Shown piece after piece: positions 1-6,690 of a DNA stretch of 64,000 nucleotides (its first letter is position 1; every line of letters starts with the position of its first letter). Below the pieces are notes generated by a model, which saw only the letters and a program-made list of their open reading frames with translations, did no database searches and was not told where the DNA came from. The position numbers and the translations under genes are program-made. This DNA comes from Acidovorax sp. GBBC 1281 (lineage in GTDB: Bacteria; Pseudomonadota; Gammaproteobacteria; Burkholderiales; Burkholderiaceae_C). Location of the stretch: the NCBI RefSeq assembly GCF_028473645.1, contig NZ_CP097269.1, positions 5,107,501 through 5,171,500 of the forward strand. Reading direction: 5' to 3'.

Positions 1-54
1 GCAGTCGGGAACGTTGGGCCACTTGGCGATGGCCTGTTTGACGATGTCATCCAT
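1..54 (-). CDS. Small protein, DUF2946-like, N-terminus only
   Basis: Only the first 18 codons are inside the window; the rest lies to the left. The visible peptide is MDDIVKQAIAKWPNVPDC. Its ATG overlaps the stop of the YheT-like hydrolase by eight bases (ATGGATGA), so the two are probably translationally coupled. The opening resembles small DUF2946-type proteins that I recall beside YheT-like hydrolases in Comamonadaceae, but 18 residues are too few for a firm family call. Function unknown. Confidence 0.5.
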   Translation of the reverse strand, partial: MDDIVKQAIAKWPNVPDC

Positions 55-1123
55 GGCGCGATGGTATCGAGGGGGTTCCGCCGGCCGCGTAGTCCGGTGC
101 CCCGTGGGCCGCCAGCCAGCCGGCCACCTCGGCCGGCATGGCGCGCACGTGGCCCGGCAGGCGCCCCTGGGCGAAGCCGACGTGCCCGCCGTGCGCGGGC
201 TGCCACAGCGTGACGTGGGGTCCAGCCTGCCCCGCGCGCGGCAGGCTGGACGCCGGCACGAACGGATCGTTGCGCGCATTGACGGCCAGCGCCGGGATGC
301 GGATGCGCCCCAGCAGCGGCTGGGCCGAGGCGCGGCGCCAGTAGTCGTCGGTGTCGCGAAAGCCGTGCAGCGGCGCGGTGAACACGTTGTCGAAGTCGTA
401 CAGGTCGCGCGCGGCCAGCAGGGCCTGCCGGTCGAACAGGCCCGGGTGCTGGCGCAGCTTGGCCAGCGCCTTGGGCACCATGGTGCGCAGGAACATGCGC
501 GTGTACACCTGCCGGTTGAAGCCCCGGCCGATGGCCGCCCCGCCCGCGGCCAGGTCGAGCGGCGAGCACACGGCCGCCACCGCATCGGCGCTGCGCGAGG
601 CGCTGGCGCCGGCCTCGGCAGCCCAACGCAGCAGCGCATTGCCGCCCAGCGACACGCCCACCGCCAGCAGCGGCGCGCGCGGGCCGGGCGTGCCGTCGGC
701 CCCGAGGGCGCCGTCGGCCTGCCGCTGCGCCAGCCGTGCCAGGATCCAGGCGATCTCCTCGTGGTCGCCCGAGTGGTAGGCGCGCGGGGCCAGGTTGAGC
801 TCGCCGCTGCAGCCCCGGAAATGCGGCACGGCGTAGGCCCAGCCGCGCTCGCGCGCCACATCGGCGAAGGCCTCGGCATAGTGGCTGCGCGACGAGCCCT
901 CCAACCCGTGGAACAGCACCAGCAGCGGCCTGCCAGGATCGGCCTGCGTCCCGGCCCCTGCGGCCGGCTCCAGGAAGTCCACGTCCACGAAATCGCCGTC
1001 CGGCGCCGTCCAGCGCTCGCGCCGGTAGGCCGGTGGCGCGGCCAGCACCCGGCGCGAGGCCAGCGCTGGCCAGATGGTCTGCAGGTGGCCGCCGGGCAAC
1101 CAGCGAGGCGCTACATATTTCAT
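47..1123 (-). CDS. YheT-family alpha/beta-fold hydrolase
   Basis: A 358-residue predicted cytoplasmic hydrolase. The start matches the YheT family (PRWLPGGHLQTIWPAL, residues 7-21), followed by the oxyanion strand LFHGLEGSSRSHY (about 70-82), HFRGCSGE (101-108) and a nucleophile elbow GVSLGGN with Ser158. A late Asp (ARNDPFVP) and His (HGGHVGF) complete a plausible catalytic triad. YheT relatives are esterase-like hydrolases of uncertain substrate. The stop overlaps the start of the small gene at the window edge. The chosen ATG lies inside a short dispersed repeat (1110-1126), so the first residues MKYVA are encoded by repeat DNA and no good ribosome binding site precedes it. A start slightly downstream cannot be excluded. 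Confidence 0.85.
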   Translation of the reverse strand: MKYVAPRWLPGGHLQTIWPALASRRVLAAPPAYRRERWTAPDGDFVDVDFLEPAAGAGTQADPGRPLLVLFHGLEGSSRSHYAEAFADVARERGWAYAVPHFRGCSGELNLAPRAYHSGDHEEIAWILARLAQRQADGALGADGTPGPRAPLLAVGVSLGGNALLRWAAEAGASASRSADAVAAVCSPLDLAAGGAAIGRGFNRQVYTRMFLRTMVPKALAKLRQHPGLFDRQALLAARDLYDFDNVFTAPLHGFRDTDDYWRRASAQPLLGRIRIPALAVNARNDPFVPASSLPRAGQAGPHVTLWQPAHGGHVGFAQGRLPGHVRAMPAEVAGWLAAHGAPDYAAGGTPSIPSRHG

Positions 1124-1156
1124 AGCAACATGCCCTAGTACTTATTGTGCTGGAGG
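1110..1156. repeat. Dispersed repeat GCTAY-N7-ATAGC, copy 1, with long tail
   Basis: The core is GCTAC (1110-1114), seven bases, ATAGC (1122-1126). It is followed by a tail containing CATGCCCTAGTACT and a TGTGC-GGAG segment that recurs almost unchanged at 9484-9515. The repeat overlaps the start codon of the YheT-like gene. The function of the family is unknown; it looks like a REP-type intergenic element. Confidence 0.6.
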
Positions 1157-1203
1157 GCTAAAAGGCTTGAAGCCCGTGGGCCGACAACATGGCGGGCAGC
1201 GCC

Positions 1204-1653
1204 TCAATGCAGCACCGGCGGCGGGTGGCCCGGCGCCTGGGCTTCGTGCACGGTGCCCGGGCTGGCGTGGTGGGCCACCAGGCGCCAGCCCTGCGGGGTC
1301 TTGTGGTAGACGTTGGTGGACTGCACGATGGCCTCGCGCACCCCGCCGTCCAGCACCACTTCGACGTGCTCGACCACGCTGTGCACCGCGCTGGCCATGG
1401 CCTGCACCCGGTGCACCTGGGCCGGCCGTGCGCGCAGGGTGCCGTGCTCGAACATGGCGCTGAAGGCGGCGCGGATGGCCGCGGCGCCCAGCAGGCGCGG
1501 GCCGCCGGGGTTGACGCAGACGATGTCGTCCTCCTCGGCCCAGCACGCCATCAGGCGTTCCAGGTTGCCCGTTTGCAGGGCTTCGTAGAAGGCGGCTTCG
1601 GTCTCGTCGGCGGAGCCGCCCAGGGTGGCGGCGCGGTAGGGGGATCGGGTCAT
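1204..1653 (-). CDS. NTF2-like/SnoaL-like small protein
   Basis: About 149 residues from the ATG at 1653; an in-frame ATG at 1674 would add seven residues, and neither has a clear ribosome binding site. The pattern is a single NTF2-like alpha+beta domain: an N-terminal helix with TEAAFYEALQTGNLERLMACW, a strand with DDIVCVNPGG, the helix GAAAIRAAFSAMF, then strands ending in WRLVAHHASP. This fold occurs in SnoaL/ketosteroid isomerase-like proteins, often of unknown substrate. The two His in VAHHAS and the Asp in EDDIVCVNP are typical of the YybH/DUF4440-like branch. No partner or pathway is evident from the neighbours, and no specific reaction can be assigned. Confidence 0.75.
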   Translation of the reverse strand: MTRSPYRAATLGGSADETEAAFYEALQTGNLERLMACWAEEDDIVCVNPGGPRLLGAAAIRAAFSAMFEHGTLRARPAQVHRVQAMASAVHSVVEHVEVVLDGGVREAIVQSTNVYHKTPQGWRLVAHHASPGTVHEAQAPGHPPPVLH

Positions 1654-1846
1654 GGCGCTTCGGAGGGCTGTCATGCGGTGGCGCTATTGTCGGGGCTGGC
1701 GGGCCGCAACGCCCGGCCCGCGGCCGCCGGACCGGCCGGGCGGTCGGCCCGGCGGACTACGCGGTGCCCGATCGGGCTGGGGCAGAATGCGCGGGCGCTG
1801 CCAGCCTTTCGGCACTGTCGCCTGCACCCGGCCCAGCGCACGTGCC

Positions 1847-2446
1847 ATGAAACGTCTTCTTGCCACCCTGGCCGCCGTCCTGGCCCTCTCGGGCTGCGGC
1901 TACAACGACTTCCAGCGCCTGGACGAGCAGTCCAAGGCCGCCTGGAGCGAGGTGCTCAACCAGTACCAGCGCCGCGCCGACCTGGTGCCCAACATCGTCG
2001 CCACCGTCAAGGGCGAGGCCGCCTTCGAGCAGGACACGCTGACCAAGGTGGTCGAGGCCCGCGCCAAGGCCACCTCCATCCAGGTGACGCCCGAGACGCT
2101 GAACAACCCCGAGGCATTCAACAAATTCCAGGCCGCGCAGGGCGAGCTGTCCGGCGCACTCTCGCGCCTGATGGTGGTGGCCGAGCGCTACCCGCAGCTG
2201 CAGGCCAACCAGGCGTTCCGCGACCTGCGCGTGACGCTGGAGGGCACCGAAAACCGCATCACCGTGGCGCGCAACCGCTACATCCAGACGGTGCAGGAGT
2301 ACAACGTGCTCGCGCGCAGCTTCCCCACCAACGTTACGGCCAAGGTGTTCAGCTACGACCCGAAGCCCAGCTTCACCGTGCAGAACGAGGCGCAGATCTC
2401 CACCCCGCCGGCGGTGGACTTCTCCAAGCCGGCGTCCAAGCCCTGA
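1847..2446 (+). CDS. lemA: LemA family lipoprotein
   Basis: A 199-residue protein. The ATG at 1847 gives a lipoprotein signal peptide (MKRLLATLAAVLALSGCGYN) with lipobox LSGC, so Cys17 is probably lipidated. The body carries LemA hallmarks: DEQSKAAWSEVLNQYQRRADLVPNIV and the later ENRITVARNRYIQTVQEYNVLARSFP. LemA proteins form long helical bundles at the membrane; their biochemical role is not established. It is the first gene of a tight cluster with two TPM-domain proteins, a pairing seen in many bacteria that suggests a shared envelope function. The upstream in-frame extension from 1652 lacks a signal and was not used. Confidence 0.93.
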   Translation: MKRLLATLAAVLALSGCGYNDFQRLDEQSKAAWSEVLNQYQRRADLVPNIVATVKGEAAFEQDTLTKVVEARAKATSIQVTPETLNNPEAFNKFQAAQGELSGALSRLMVVAERYPQLQANQAFRDLRVTLEGTENRITVARNRYIQTVQEYNVLARSFPTNVTAKVFSYDPKPSFTVQNEAQISTPPAVDFSKPASKP

Positions 2447-2468
2447 CACCACCACCGGAGTGCCCGAC

Positions 2469-3392
2469 ATGGCCCTGGCGCACGTTCGCCTCGCGCTGAC
2501 AGCTCTCTTTTTGATGGCCATCGGCTGTTTCGGCACGCCAGCGCAGGCGCAGCGCGCCGTGCCGGCACTGAGCGCGCGCGTGATCGACCAGACCGGCACG
2601 CTCAGCGCGGCCGACCGGCAGGCGCTGGACACGCGCCTGGCTGCCATCGAAAAATCTCACGGCTCGCAGGTCGTGGTGCTGATGGTGCCCACCACCGCGC
2701 CCGAGGAACTGGCCGCGTTCGCCAACCGGGTCGGCAACGCCTGGAAGGTCGGCCGCAAGGACGTGGGCGACGGCGTGCTGGTGCTGGTGGCCAAGGACGA
2801 CCGCAAGATGCGCATCGAGGTGGCCAAGGCGCTGGAAGGGGCCATCCCCGACATCGCCGCCGCGCGCATCATCGACGGCGCCATGAAGCCGCGCTTTCGC
2901 GAGGGTGACTACGCAGGCGGCCTGTCCGCCGCGGTGAACCAGATCGGCGCGCGCATCGCCGGCGAATCGCTGCCCCTGCCCAGTGACACCAGCGAACGCG
3001 CGGCCCGGTCCGCGCCGGGCGTGGATTGGACCGACCTCGCCATCTTCCTGTTCTTCGGCGTGATGGTGGGCGGCCCGGTGGCGCGCGGCATTTTCGGCAA
3101 CCGCCTGGGCGGCCTGCTGCTGGGCGGCGGCGTGGGCGGGCTGGCGTTTCTGTTCACCACCAGCGTGCTGCTGGCCGGCGGCGCCGGGCTGATCGCGCTG
3201 CTCTACACCTGGCTTTTCAGCGGCACCGGCCTGTCCCTGGGCGGGCGGCGCGGCGGCGGGATCGGCACGTCCACCGGGGGCTTCGGCGGCTGGAGCGGTG
3301 GCAGTGGCGGCGGCAGCAGCAGCGATGGCGGCGGCTTCAGTTCGGGCGGCGGCGGCGATTTTGGCGGCGGCGGCGCCTCGGGAGACTGGTGA
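2469..3392 (+). CDS. TPM domain membrane protein (YgcG-like)
   Basis: A 307-residue protein from the ATG at 2469, which sits eight bases after GGAG; an in-frame GTG at 2460 overlaps that motif and is less likely. It has an N-terminal signal peptide ending near AQAQR, a TPM domain (about residues 35-170) with LSARVIDQTGTLSAADRQAL and the conserved RKMRIEVAKALEG, then two hydrophobic segments (about 190-250), and a Gly/Ser-rich tail ending in GGGGASGDW. This is the usual build of YgcG-like TPM proteins, which are thought to be envelope proteins of unclear biochemistry. It lies between lemA and a second TPM protein in one operon; the low-complexity tail is normal for the family. Confidence 0.9.
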   Translation: MALAHVRLALTALFLMAIGCFGTPAQAQRAVPALSARVIDQTGTLSAADRQALDTRLAAIEKSHGSQVVVLMVPTTAPEELAAFANRVGNAWKVGRKDVGDGVLVLVAKDDRKMRIEVAKALEGAIPDIAAARIIDGAMKPRFREGDYAGGLSAAVNQIGARIAGESLPLPSDTSERAARSAPGVDWTDLAIFLFFGVMVGGPVARGIFGNRLGGLLLGGGVGGLAFLFTTSVLLAGGAGLIALLYTWLFSGTGLSLGGRRGGGIGTSTGGFGGWSGGSGGGSSSDGGGFSSGGGGDFGGGGASGDW

Positions 3393-3394
3393 CC

Positions 3395-3973
3395 ATGGCA
3401 AAGACCTCGCTGGCCCCCGCGGCCCCCCCTTCGGCCCTGTGGCGCATCGCGCGGCTCGTGCGGCACCGCTGGGTGGAAGGCCGCCTGCACCAGGCGCTGC
3501 CGCCCGACGTGCTGGAGCGCATCACGCGCCGCGTGGCCGCCAGCGAGCGCCGCCACACCGGGCAGATCCGCATCTGCGCCGAAGGCGGCCTGCCCACCAG
3601 CTACCTGTGGCGCGGCGCCACCGCCCGCGAGCGGGCCGTCACGCTGTTCGGCAAGCTGCGCGTGTGGGACACCGAGCACAACAACGGCGTGCTTATCTAC
3701 CTGCTGGTGGCCGAGCAGGCCATCGAGATCGTGGCCGACCGGGGCCTGGCCCGCGCCGTGCCGCCCGAGACCTGGCGCACCCTGGTCGTGCACATGGGCG
3801 AGGCCTTTCGCGCCGGGCGCTACGAGGACGGCCTGACGCAGGCGCTGGCGGAGGTGTCGGCGCTGCTGGTGCAGCACTTTCCGGCGCACGCGCAAGCCGC
3901 CCAGGGCACCGCGGAGGGTGCCGGGCTGCCTGATGCGCCGGTGCTGAGTGGCGATGCGCTGCTGAAGGAATAG
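3395..3973 (+). CDS. Second TPM domain protein, no signal peptide
   Basis: A 192-residue protein starting two bases after the previous stop (tgaccATG), so almost certainly co-transcribed and coupled. It carries a TPM-like domain: ITRRVAASERRHTGQIRICAEGGLP, then LFGKLRVWDTEHNNGVLIYLLVAEQAIEIVADRGLA and a helix with AFRAGRYEDGLTQAL. Unlike its upstream partner it has no obvious signal peptide or membrane segment, so it may act on the cytoplasmic side or peripherally. The lemA-TPM-TPM arrangement is known in proteobacteria. No reaction is established for the domain. Confidence 0.87.
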   Translation: MAKTSLAPAAPPSALWRIARLVRHRWVEGRLHQALPPDVLERITRRVAASERRHTGQIRICAEGGLPTSYLWRGATARERAVTLFGKLRVWDTEHNNGVLIYLLVAEQAIEIVADRGLARAVPPETWRTLVVHMGEAFRAGRYEDGLTQALAEVSALLVQHFPAHAQAAQGTAEGAGLPDAPVLSGDALLKE

Positions 3974-3995
3974 CCGGCGTCACGGGCGCCAGCGC

Positions 3996-4020
3996 TTCGC
4001 AAAACGGTCCATCCGTGCGC
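3996..4020 (+). promoter_or_regulatory. Imperfect PIP/hrpII box upstream of the NEL effector
   Basis: The sequence reads TTCGC-N15-TGCGC, one mismatch from TTCGB-N15-TTCGB, the plant-inducible-promoter box bound by HrpX/HrpB-type activators of type III secretion genes in Xanthomonas, Ralstonia and Acidovorax. It ends 80 bases before the preferred effector start. I could not find a convincing YANNNT -10 element about 30 bases downstream, so this remains a candidate. Confidence 0.45.
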
Positions 4021-4100
4021 GAAGGGATCGGCCCCTGCCGGTGGACCGCACGAACATCGCCGGCACTGCCAGCGCCCGAGCGCGGCAGGAAAGGCGATCC

Positions 4101-5936
4101 ATGGACCCTCTACGACATTCCGGCCGTGTCCGGCCGCGCGAGCACAGACCGGAGAGTGGCGCCGGGCCCGCACGCCACGTCCGCGCACGCACGGACGCCC
4201 CGGATCACCTGGGCGCGGCCCTGCCTCCCCGCCCGCCATTGCCTACCAGCGCCTCCCAGGCGGGGGCGGTCTTGCGCGCGCCCCGAAACCACTTGCCCCC
4301 ACGGCTACCGGACCTGAACGTTGCGCTGCCCCGACCACCCGACCTGCCGGATCTGAACGTTGCACTGCCCCGACCACCCGACCTGCCGGATCTGAACGTT
4401 GCACTGCCCCAACCACCCGACCTGCCGGATCTGAACGTTGCGCTGCGCCAACCACCCGACCTGCCGGATCTGAACGTTGCACTGCCCCAACCACCCGACC
4501 TGCCGGATCTGAACGTTGCGCTGCGCCAACCACCCGACCTGCCGGATCTGAACAACGCGCCGCCATCCTCCTCCTCATCCTCAGCCGAGTCGTCCCAGAC
4601 CTCGGATTCCGACGAAGAAGACTGGCTCAGCGATGACGACGCAGCGCCGGACCCGCTCACGCTCCCATTCGTGAACCATGCGGAACTCGGCATTCACGGC
4701 ACGCCCCATTCGGCCCAGGTCTTCGCGTTGCTGGACATGCTGGAGGCCCACCCGGAGCGGACACAGCAGGTGCTGCGCGTATCGGCCGACCTGCTCGTGG
4801 AACTGGGACCCCTGCCTGAATTGTGCGACGGGTTGGAGGCCCGTGCCAGGGACGAGGCCTTGCACCCGGTCATGGCGGAAGCCATTTGGCAATTGCAGGG
4901 CCTTCTGGTGCGCTTCGAGGACGAAGCTGTCGAGTCGGAGGACGAAGAGGAAGACAATGAGCACGAAGAACTCGCCCGGGACCTGCAGCGCCAGACGATG
5001 CCGCTGGGCTGGGAAATCGCCCAATGGCTGGGCCAAGACCATCCCGATGCCGCAGCGTTGAGCACCTTCGACGACGAACCCCAGGCCCCCGCTTTCGCTC
5101 GCATGCTCGCACGGCTGCGCGATGCCAGCCAAGATGGCCGTGAAGGCAGCTCATCCACGGCCACGGCGCAGCGGGCGGAACAGGTCGCCGCCGTCATTGA
5201 TGCGGTGGCGGGCGATCCCGACCTGCGGGCGCAGGTCTTCCTGATCGCGCAGACGGCCTTGGGCAGCTGCCTGGACAACGTGCTTGAAGGCTTTTCCAAG
5301 GCGCTGCTGGCCGTTCGCAACCACCAGATGGTGGCGGACATCCGCAGCGGCCGGGTGGACGCCGCGCAGTTCGACCAATGGGCGGGACAGCAATTTCGGC
5401 TGGCCTTGCTGGAGAGCGAGGTCACCCGGTTCATTCACCGCGAACTGCAGCGCCAGGACCTGGGCCCCTGGCCGAAGCGCCAGCTGACGCGGGAGCCACT
5501 GGAGACCCTGATGCACGCCAAGCAGGCGCTGCGCAATCGCCTCGATCTGCCGGAAGGCACCGTGACGGGCGTGCAGGCCCTGCAGCTGAGCGTGCTGCGC
5601 CAAAAGGACGTGAACGATCTGGAAAAAGCCGTGATGCAGCAGGCCCGCGACCCCGCCGCCTACGGTGACTTCCGCATGGGCCACACGACCTGGCGCGAAG
5701 GCATGAAGGCGCTGTACTCCCGTGCATTCGCTTGGCTCCAGCACGCGCGCGACGACGATCCGTTCTTCGACGAAGACATTCCCGCTTCCACGGACCTGGA
5801 GGGGCAGGTCGAATACGCCATCCGCGCCCGGGCGGTGGAGGCGCGGTGGCAGCACGAGGAGGACCGGCTGCTGCGGCACCTGGCGGGTCTTGACGCGCCG
5901 ATGCATCCCATGAAGCCCGAGCCGGACGCGGCCTGA
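4101..5936 (+). CDS. Predicted type III effector: DLN-repeat protein with NEL-type E3 ubiquitin ligase domain
   Basis: A 611-residue protein. The ATG at 4101 follows AGGAAAGG at six bases and is preferred over a GTG at 4041. Order of parts: an N-terminal 60 residues rich in Arg, Pro, Ser and Ala, typical of a secretion signal; seven tandem 13-residue units built on PDLPDLNVAL (about residues 68-155); a Ser run and acidic stretch (156-185); a second acidic patch (273-290); and a C-terminal domain from about 310. That domain matches the NEL E3 ligase fold of IpaH/SspH2: FARMLARLRD, then DPDLRAQVFLIAQTALGSCLDNV with the expected catalytic Cys390 and Asp392 (C-x-D), then FRLALLESEV. NEL enzymes transfer ubiquitin inside eukaryotic hosts and usually carry leucine-rich repeats; none of normal length is visible here. 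A host target is unknown. An imperfect PIP box precedes the gene. Confidence 0.82.
   Translation: MDPLRHSGRVRPREHRPESGAGPARHVRARTDAPDHLGAALPPRPPLPTSASQAGAVLRAPRNHLPPRLPDLNVALPRPPDLPDLNVALPRPPDLPDLNVALPQPPDLPDLNVALRQPPDLPDLNVALPQPPDLPDLNVALRQPPDLPDLNNAPPSSSSSSAESSQTSDSDEEDWLSDDDAAPDPLTLPFVNHAELGIHGTPHSAQVFALLDMLEAHPERTQQVLRVSADLLVELGPLPELCDGLEARARDEALHPVMAEAIWQLQGLLVRFEDEAVESEDEEEDNEHEELARDLQRQTMPLGWEIAQWLGQDHPDAAALSTFDDEPQAPAFARMLARLRDASQDGREGSSSTATAQRAEQVAAVIDAVAGDPDLRAQVFLIAQTALGSCLDNVLEGFSKALLAVRNHQMVADIRSGRVDAAQFDQWAGQQFRLALLESEVTRFIHRELQRQDLGPWPKRQLTREPLETLMHAKQALRNRLDLPEGTVTGVQALQLSVLRQKDVNDLEKAVMQQARDPAAYGDFRMGHTTWREGMKALYSRAFAWLQHARDDDPFFDEDIPASTDLEGQVEYAIRARAVEARWQHEEDRLLRHLAGLDAPMHPMKPEPDAA
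4305..4559 (+). repeat. 39-bp in-frame tandem repeat array, seven units
   Basis: CTGAAC recurs exactly every 39 bases at 4314, 4353, 4392, 4431, 4470, 4509 and 4548, encoding seven 13-residue units. Units 3+4 (4392-4469) and 5+6 (4470-4547) are identical, which shows a recent 78-bp duplication. Six units carry DLNVAL followed by P or R. The last reads DLNNAPP, an exact DLNxxP pattern as in plant EAR repression motifs. Confidence 0.9.
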
Positions 5937-5959
5937 GCCGCTGCAGGCGCCCCCCCGCT

Positions 5960-6676
5960 TCAGCTGGGCCTCACGGAGTCCACCATGCCCGGCACCGCCC
6001 ACACCCGCCCGCCGCCGGTGGCGAAAAAGCGGCGCTCCGGGCCGGTGGTCATCGTCTGGCCGCCGGTGAACTCACCGAACGCCGGCAGCACGGTGAGTTG
6101 CGGCTCCACCGCGAAGCACGGCAGGCGCAGGGCGTCGCGCCCCCGCCCCCGCCCCCGCAGCACCACGGCGGGATGGACGTGGCCGGCGAGCACGTGCAGC
6201 GTGCCGTGCGCCTGCGGGTAATGGCAGCACGCGAACGGCCCGATCGGCCAGGGCTCGTCCACGATGGCGAACCCCAGGCCGGCCGGCGGATCGCCGGCGT
6301 GGCTGTCGTGGTTGCCGCGCACCAGCACCACCTGCAGCGCCGCATGCGCGGCGCGCCATGCCGACAGGGCGGCCAGCACGGCAGGCGACTGCGCTTCGGC
6401 CGCATGCAGGAAGTCGCCCAGCACCACCAGCCGCTGCGCGCCTTGCCGGGCGATCGTGGCCGACAGCCGATCGAGGTTGTCGCGCGTGGTACCCGAGGGC
6501 ACTGGCAGCCCGCGCGCGCGGAAGGTGTCGGACTTGCCCAGGTGCACGTCGGCCACGAACAGCGTGCGGCCGGCCGGCCACCACAGGGAGCGGTCGGGCA
6601 GCAGGTGGACTTCGGTGCCGGCCAGGTGGCAGATGGCGGCGCCCTCGGCCGCGGGGTGGGTGTCCGTTGCGCTCAT
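5960..6676 (-). CDS. Ligase-associated DNA repair phosphoesterase, PdeM-like
   Basis: A 238-residue calcineurin-like metallophosphoesterase. The metal-binding signatures are in order: FVADVHLGK (D-x-H), VVLGDFLHA (GD), VLVRGNHDSH (GNHD) and a distal AGHVHP (GHxH). The start is the ATG at 6676; a much longer upstream reading of this frame is only the complement frame of the helicase gene. Homologues sit beside an Lhr-like helicase, an ATP-dependent ligase and an MBL exonuclease, and the group is called ligase-associated. This gene is last in that cluster, 14 bases after the helicase stop. It likely acts on phosphodiester ends or small nucleic acids; the substrate is not proven. It is convergent with the effector gene. 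Confidence 0.88.
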   Translation of the reverse strand: MSATDTHPAAEGAAICHLAGTEVHLLPDRSLWWPAGRTLFVADVHLGKSDTFRARGLPVPSGTTRDNLDRLSATIARQGAQRLVVLGDFLHAAEAQSPAVLAALSAWRAAHAALQVVLVRGNHDSHAGDPPAGLGFAIVDEPWPIGPFACCHYPQAHGTLHVLAGHVHPAVVLRGRGRGRDALRLPCFAVEPQLTVLPAFGEFTGGQTMTTGPERRFFATGGGRVWAVPGMVDSVRPS

Positions 6677-6690
6677 GCCTTGATGGTTCT

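Noticed and set aside
4041..4100. GTG at 4041 as start of the effector
   Set aside because: The ATG at 4101 has a strong ribosome binding site at good spacing and the extra 20 residues add nothing recognisable.
4305..4559. Regular 39-bp repeats as a possible CRISPR array
   Set aside because: The units are contiguous, in frame and have no spacers, so they are protein repeats.
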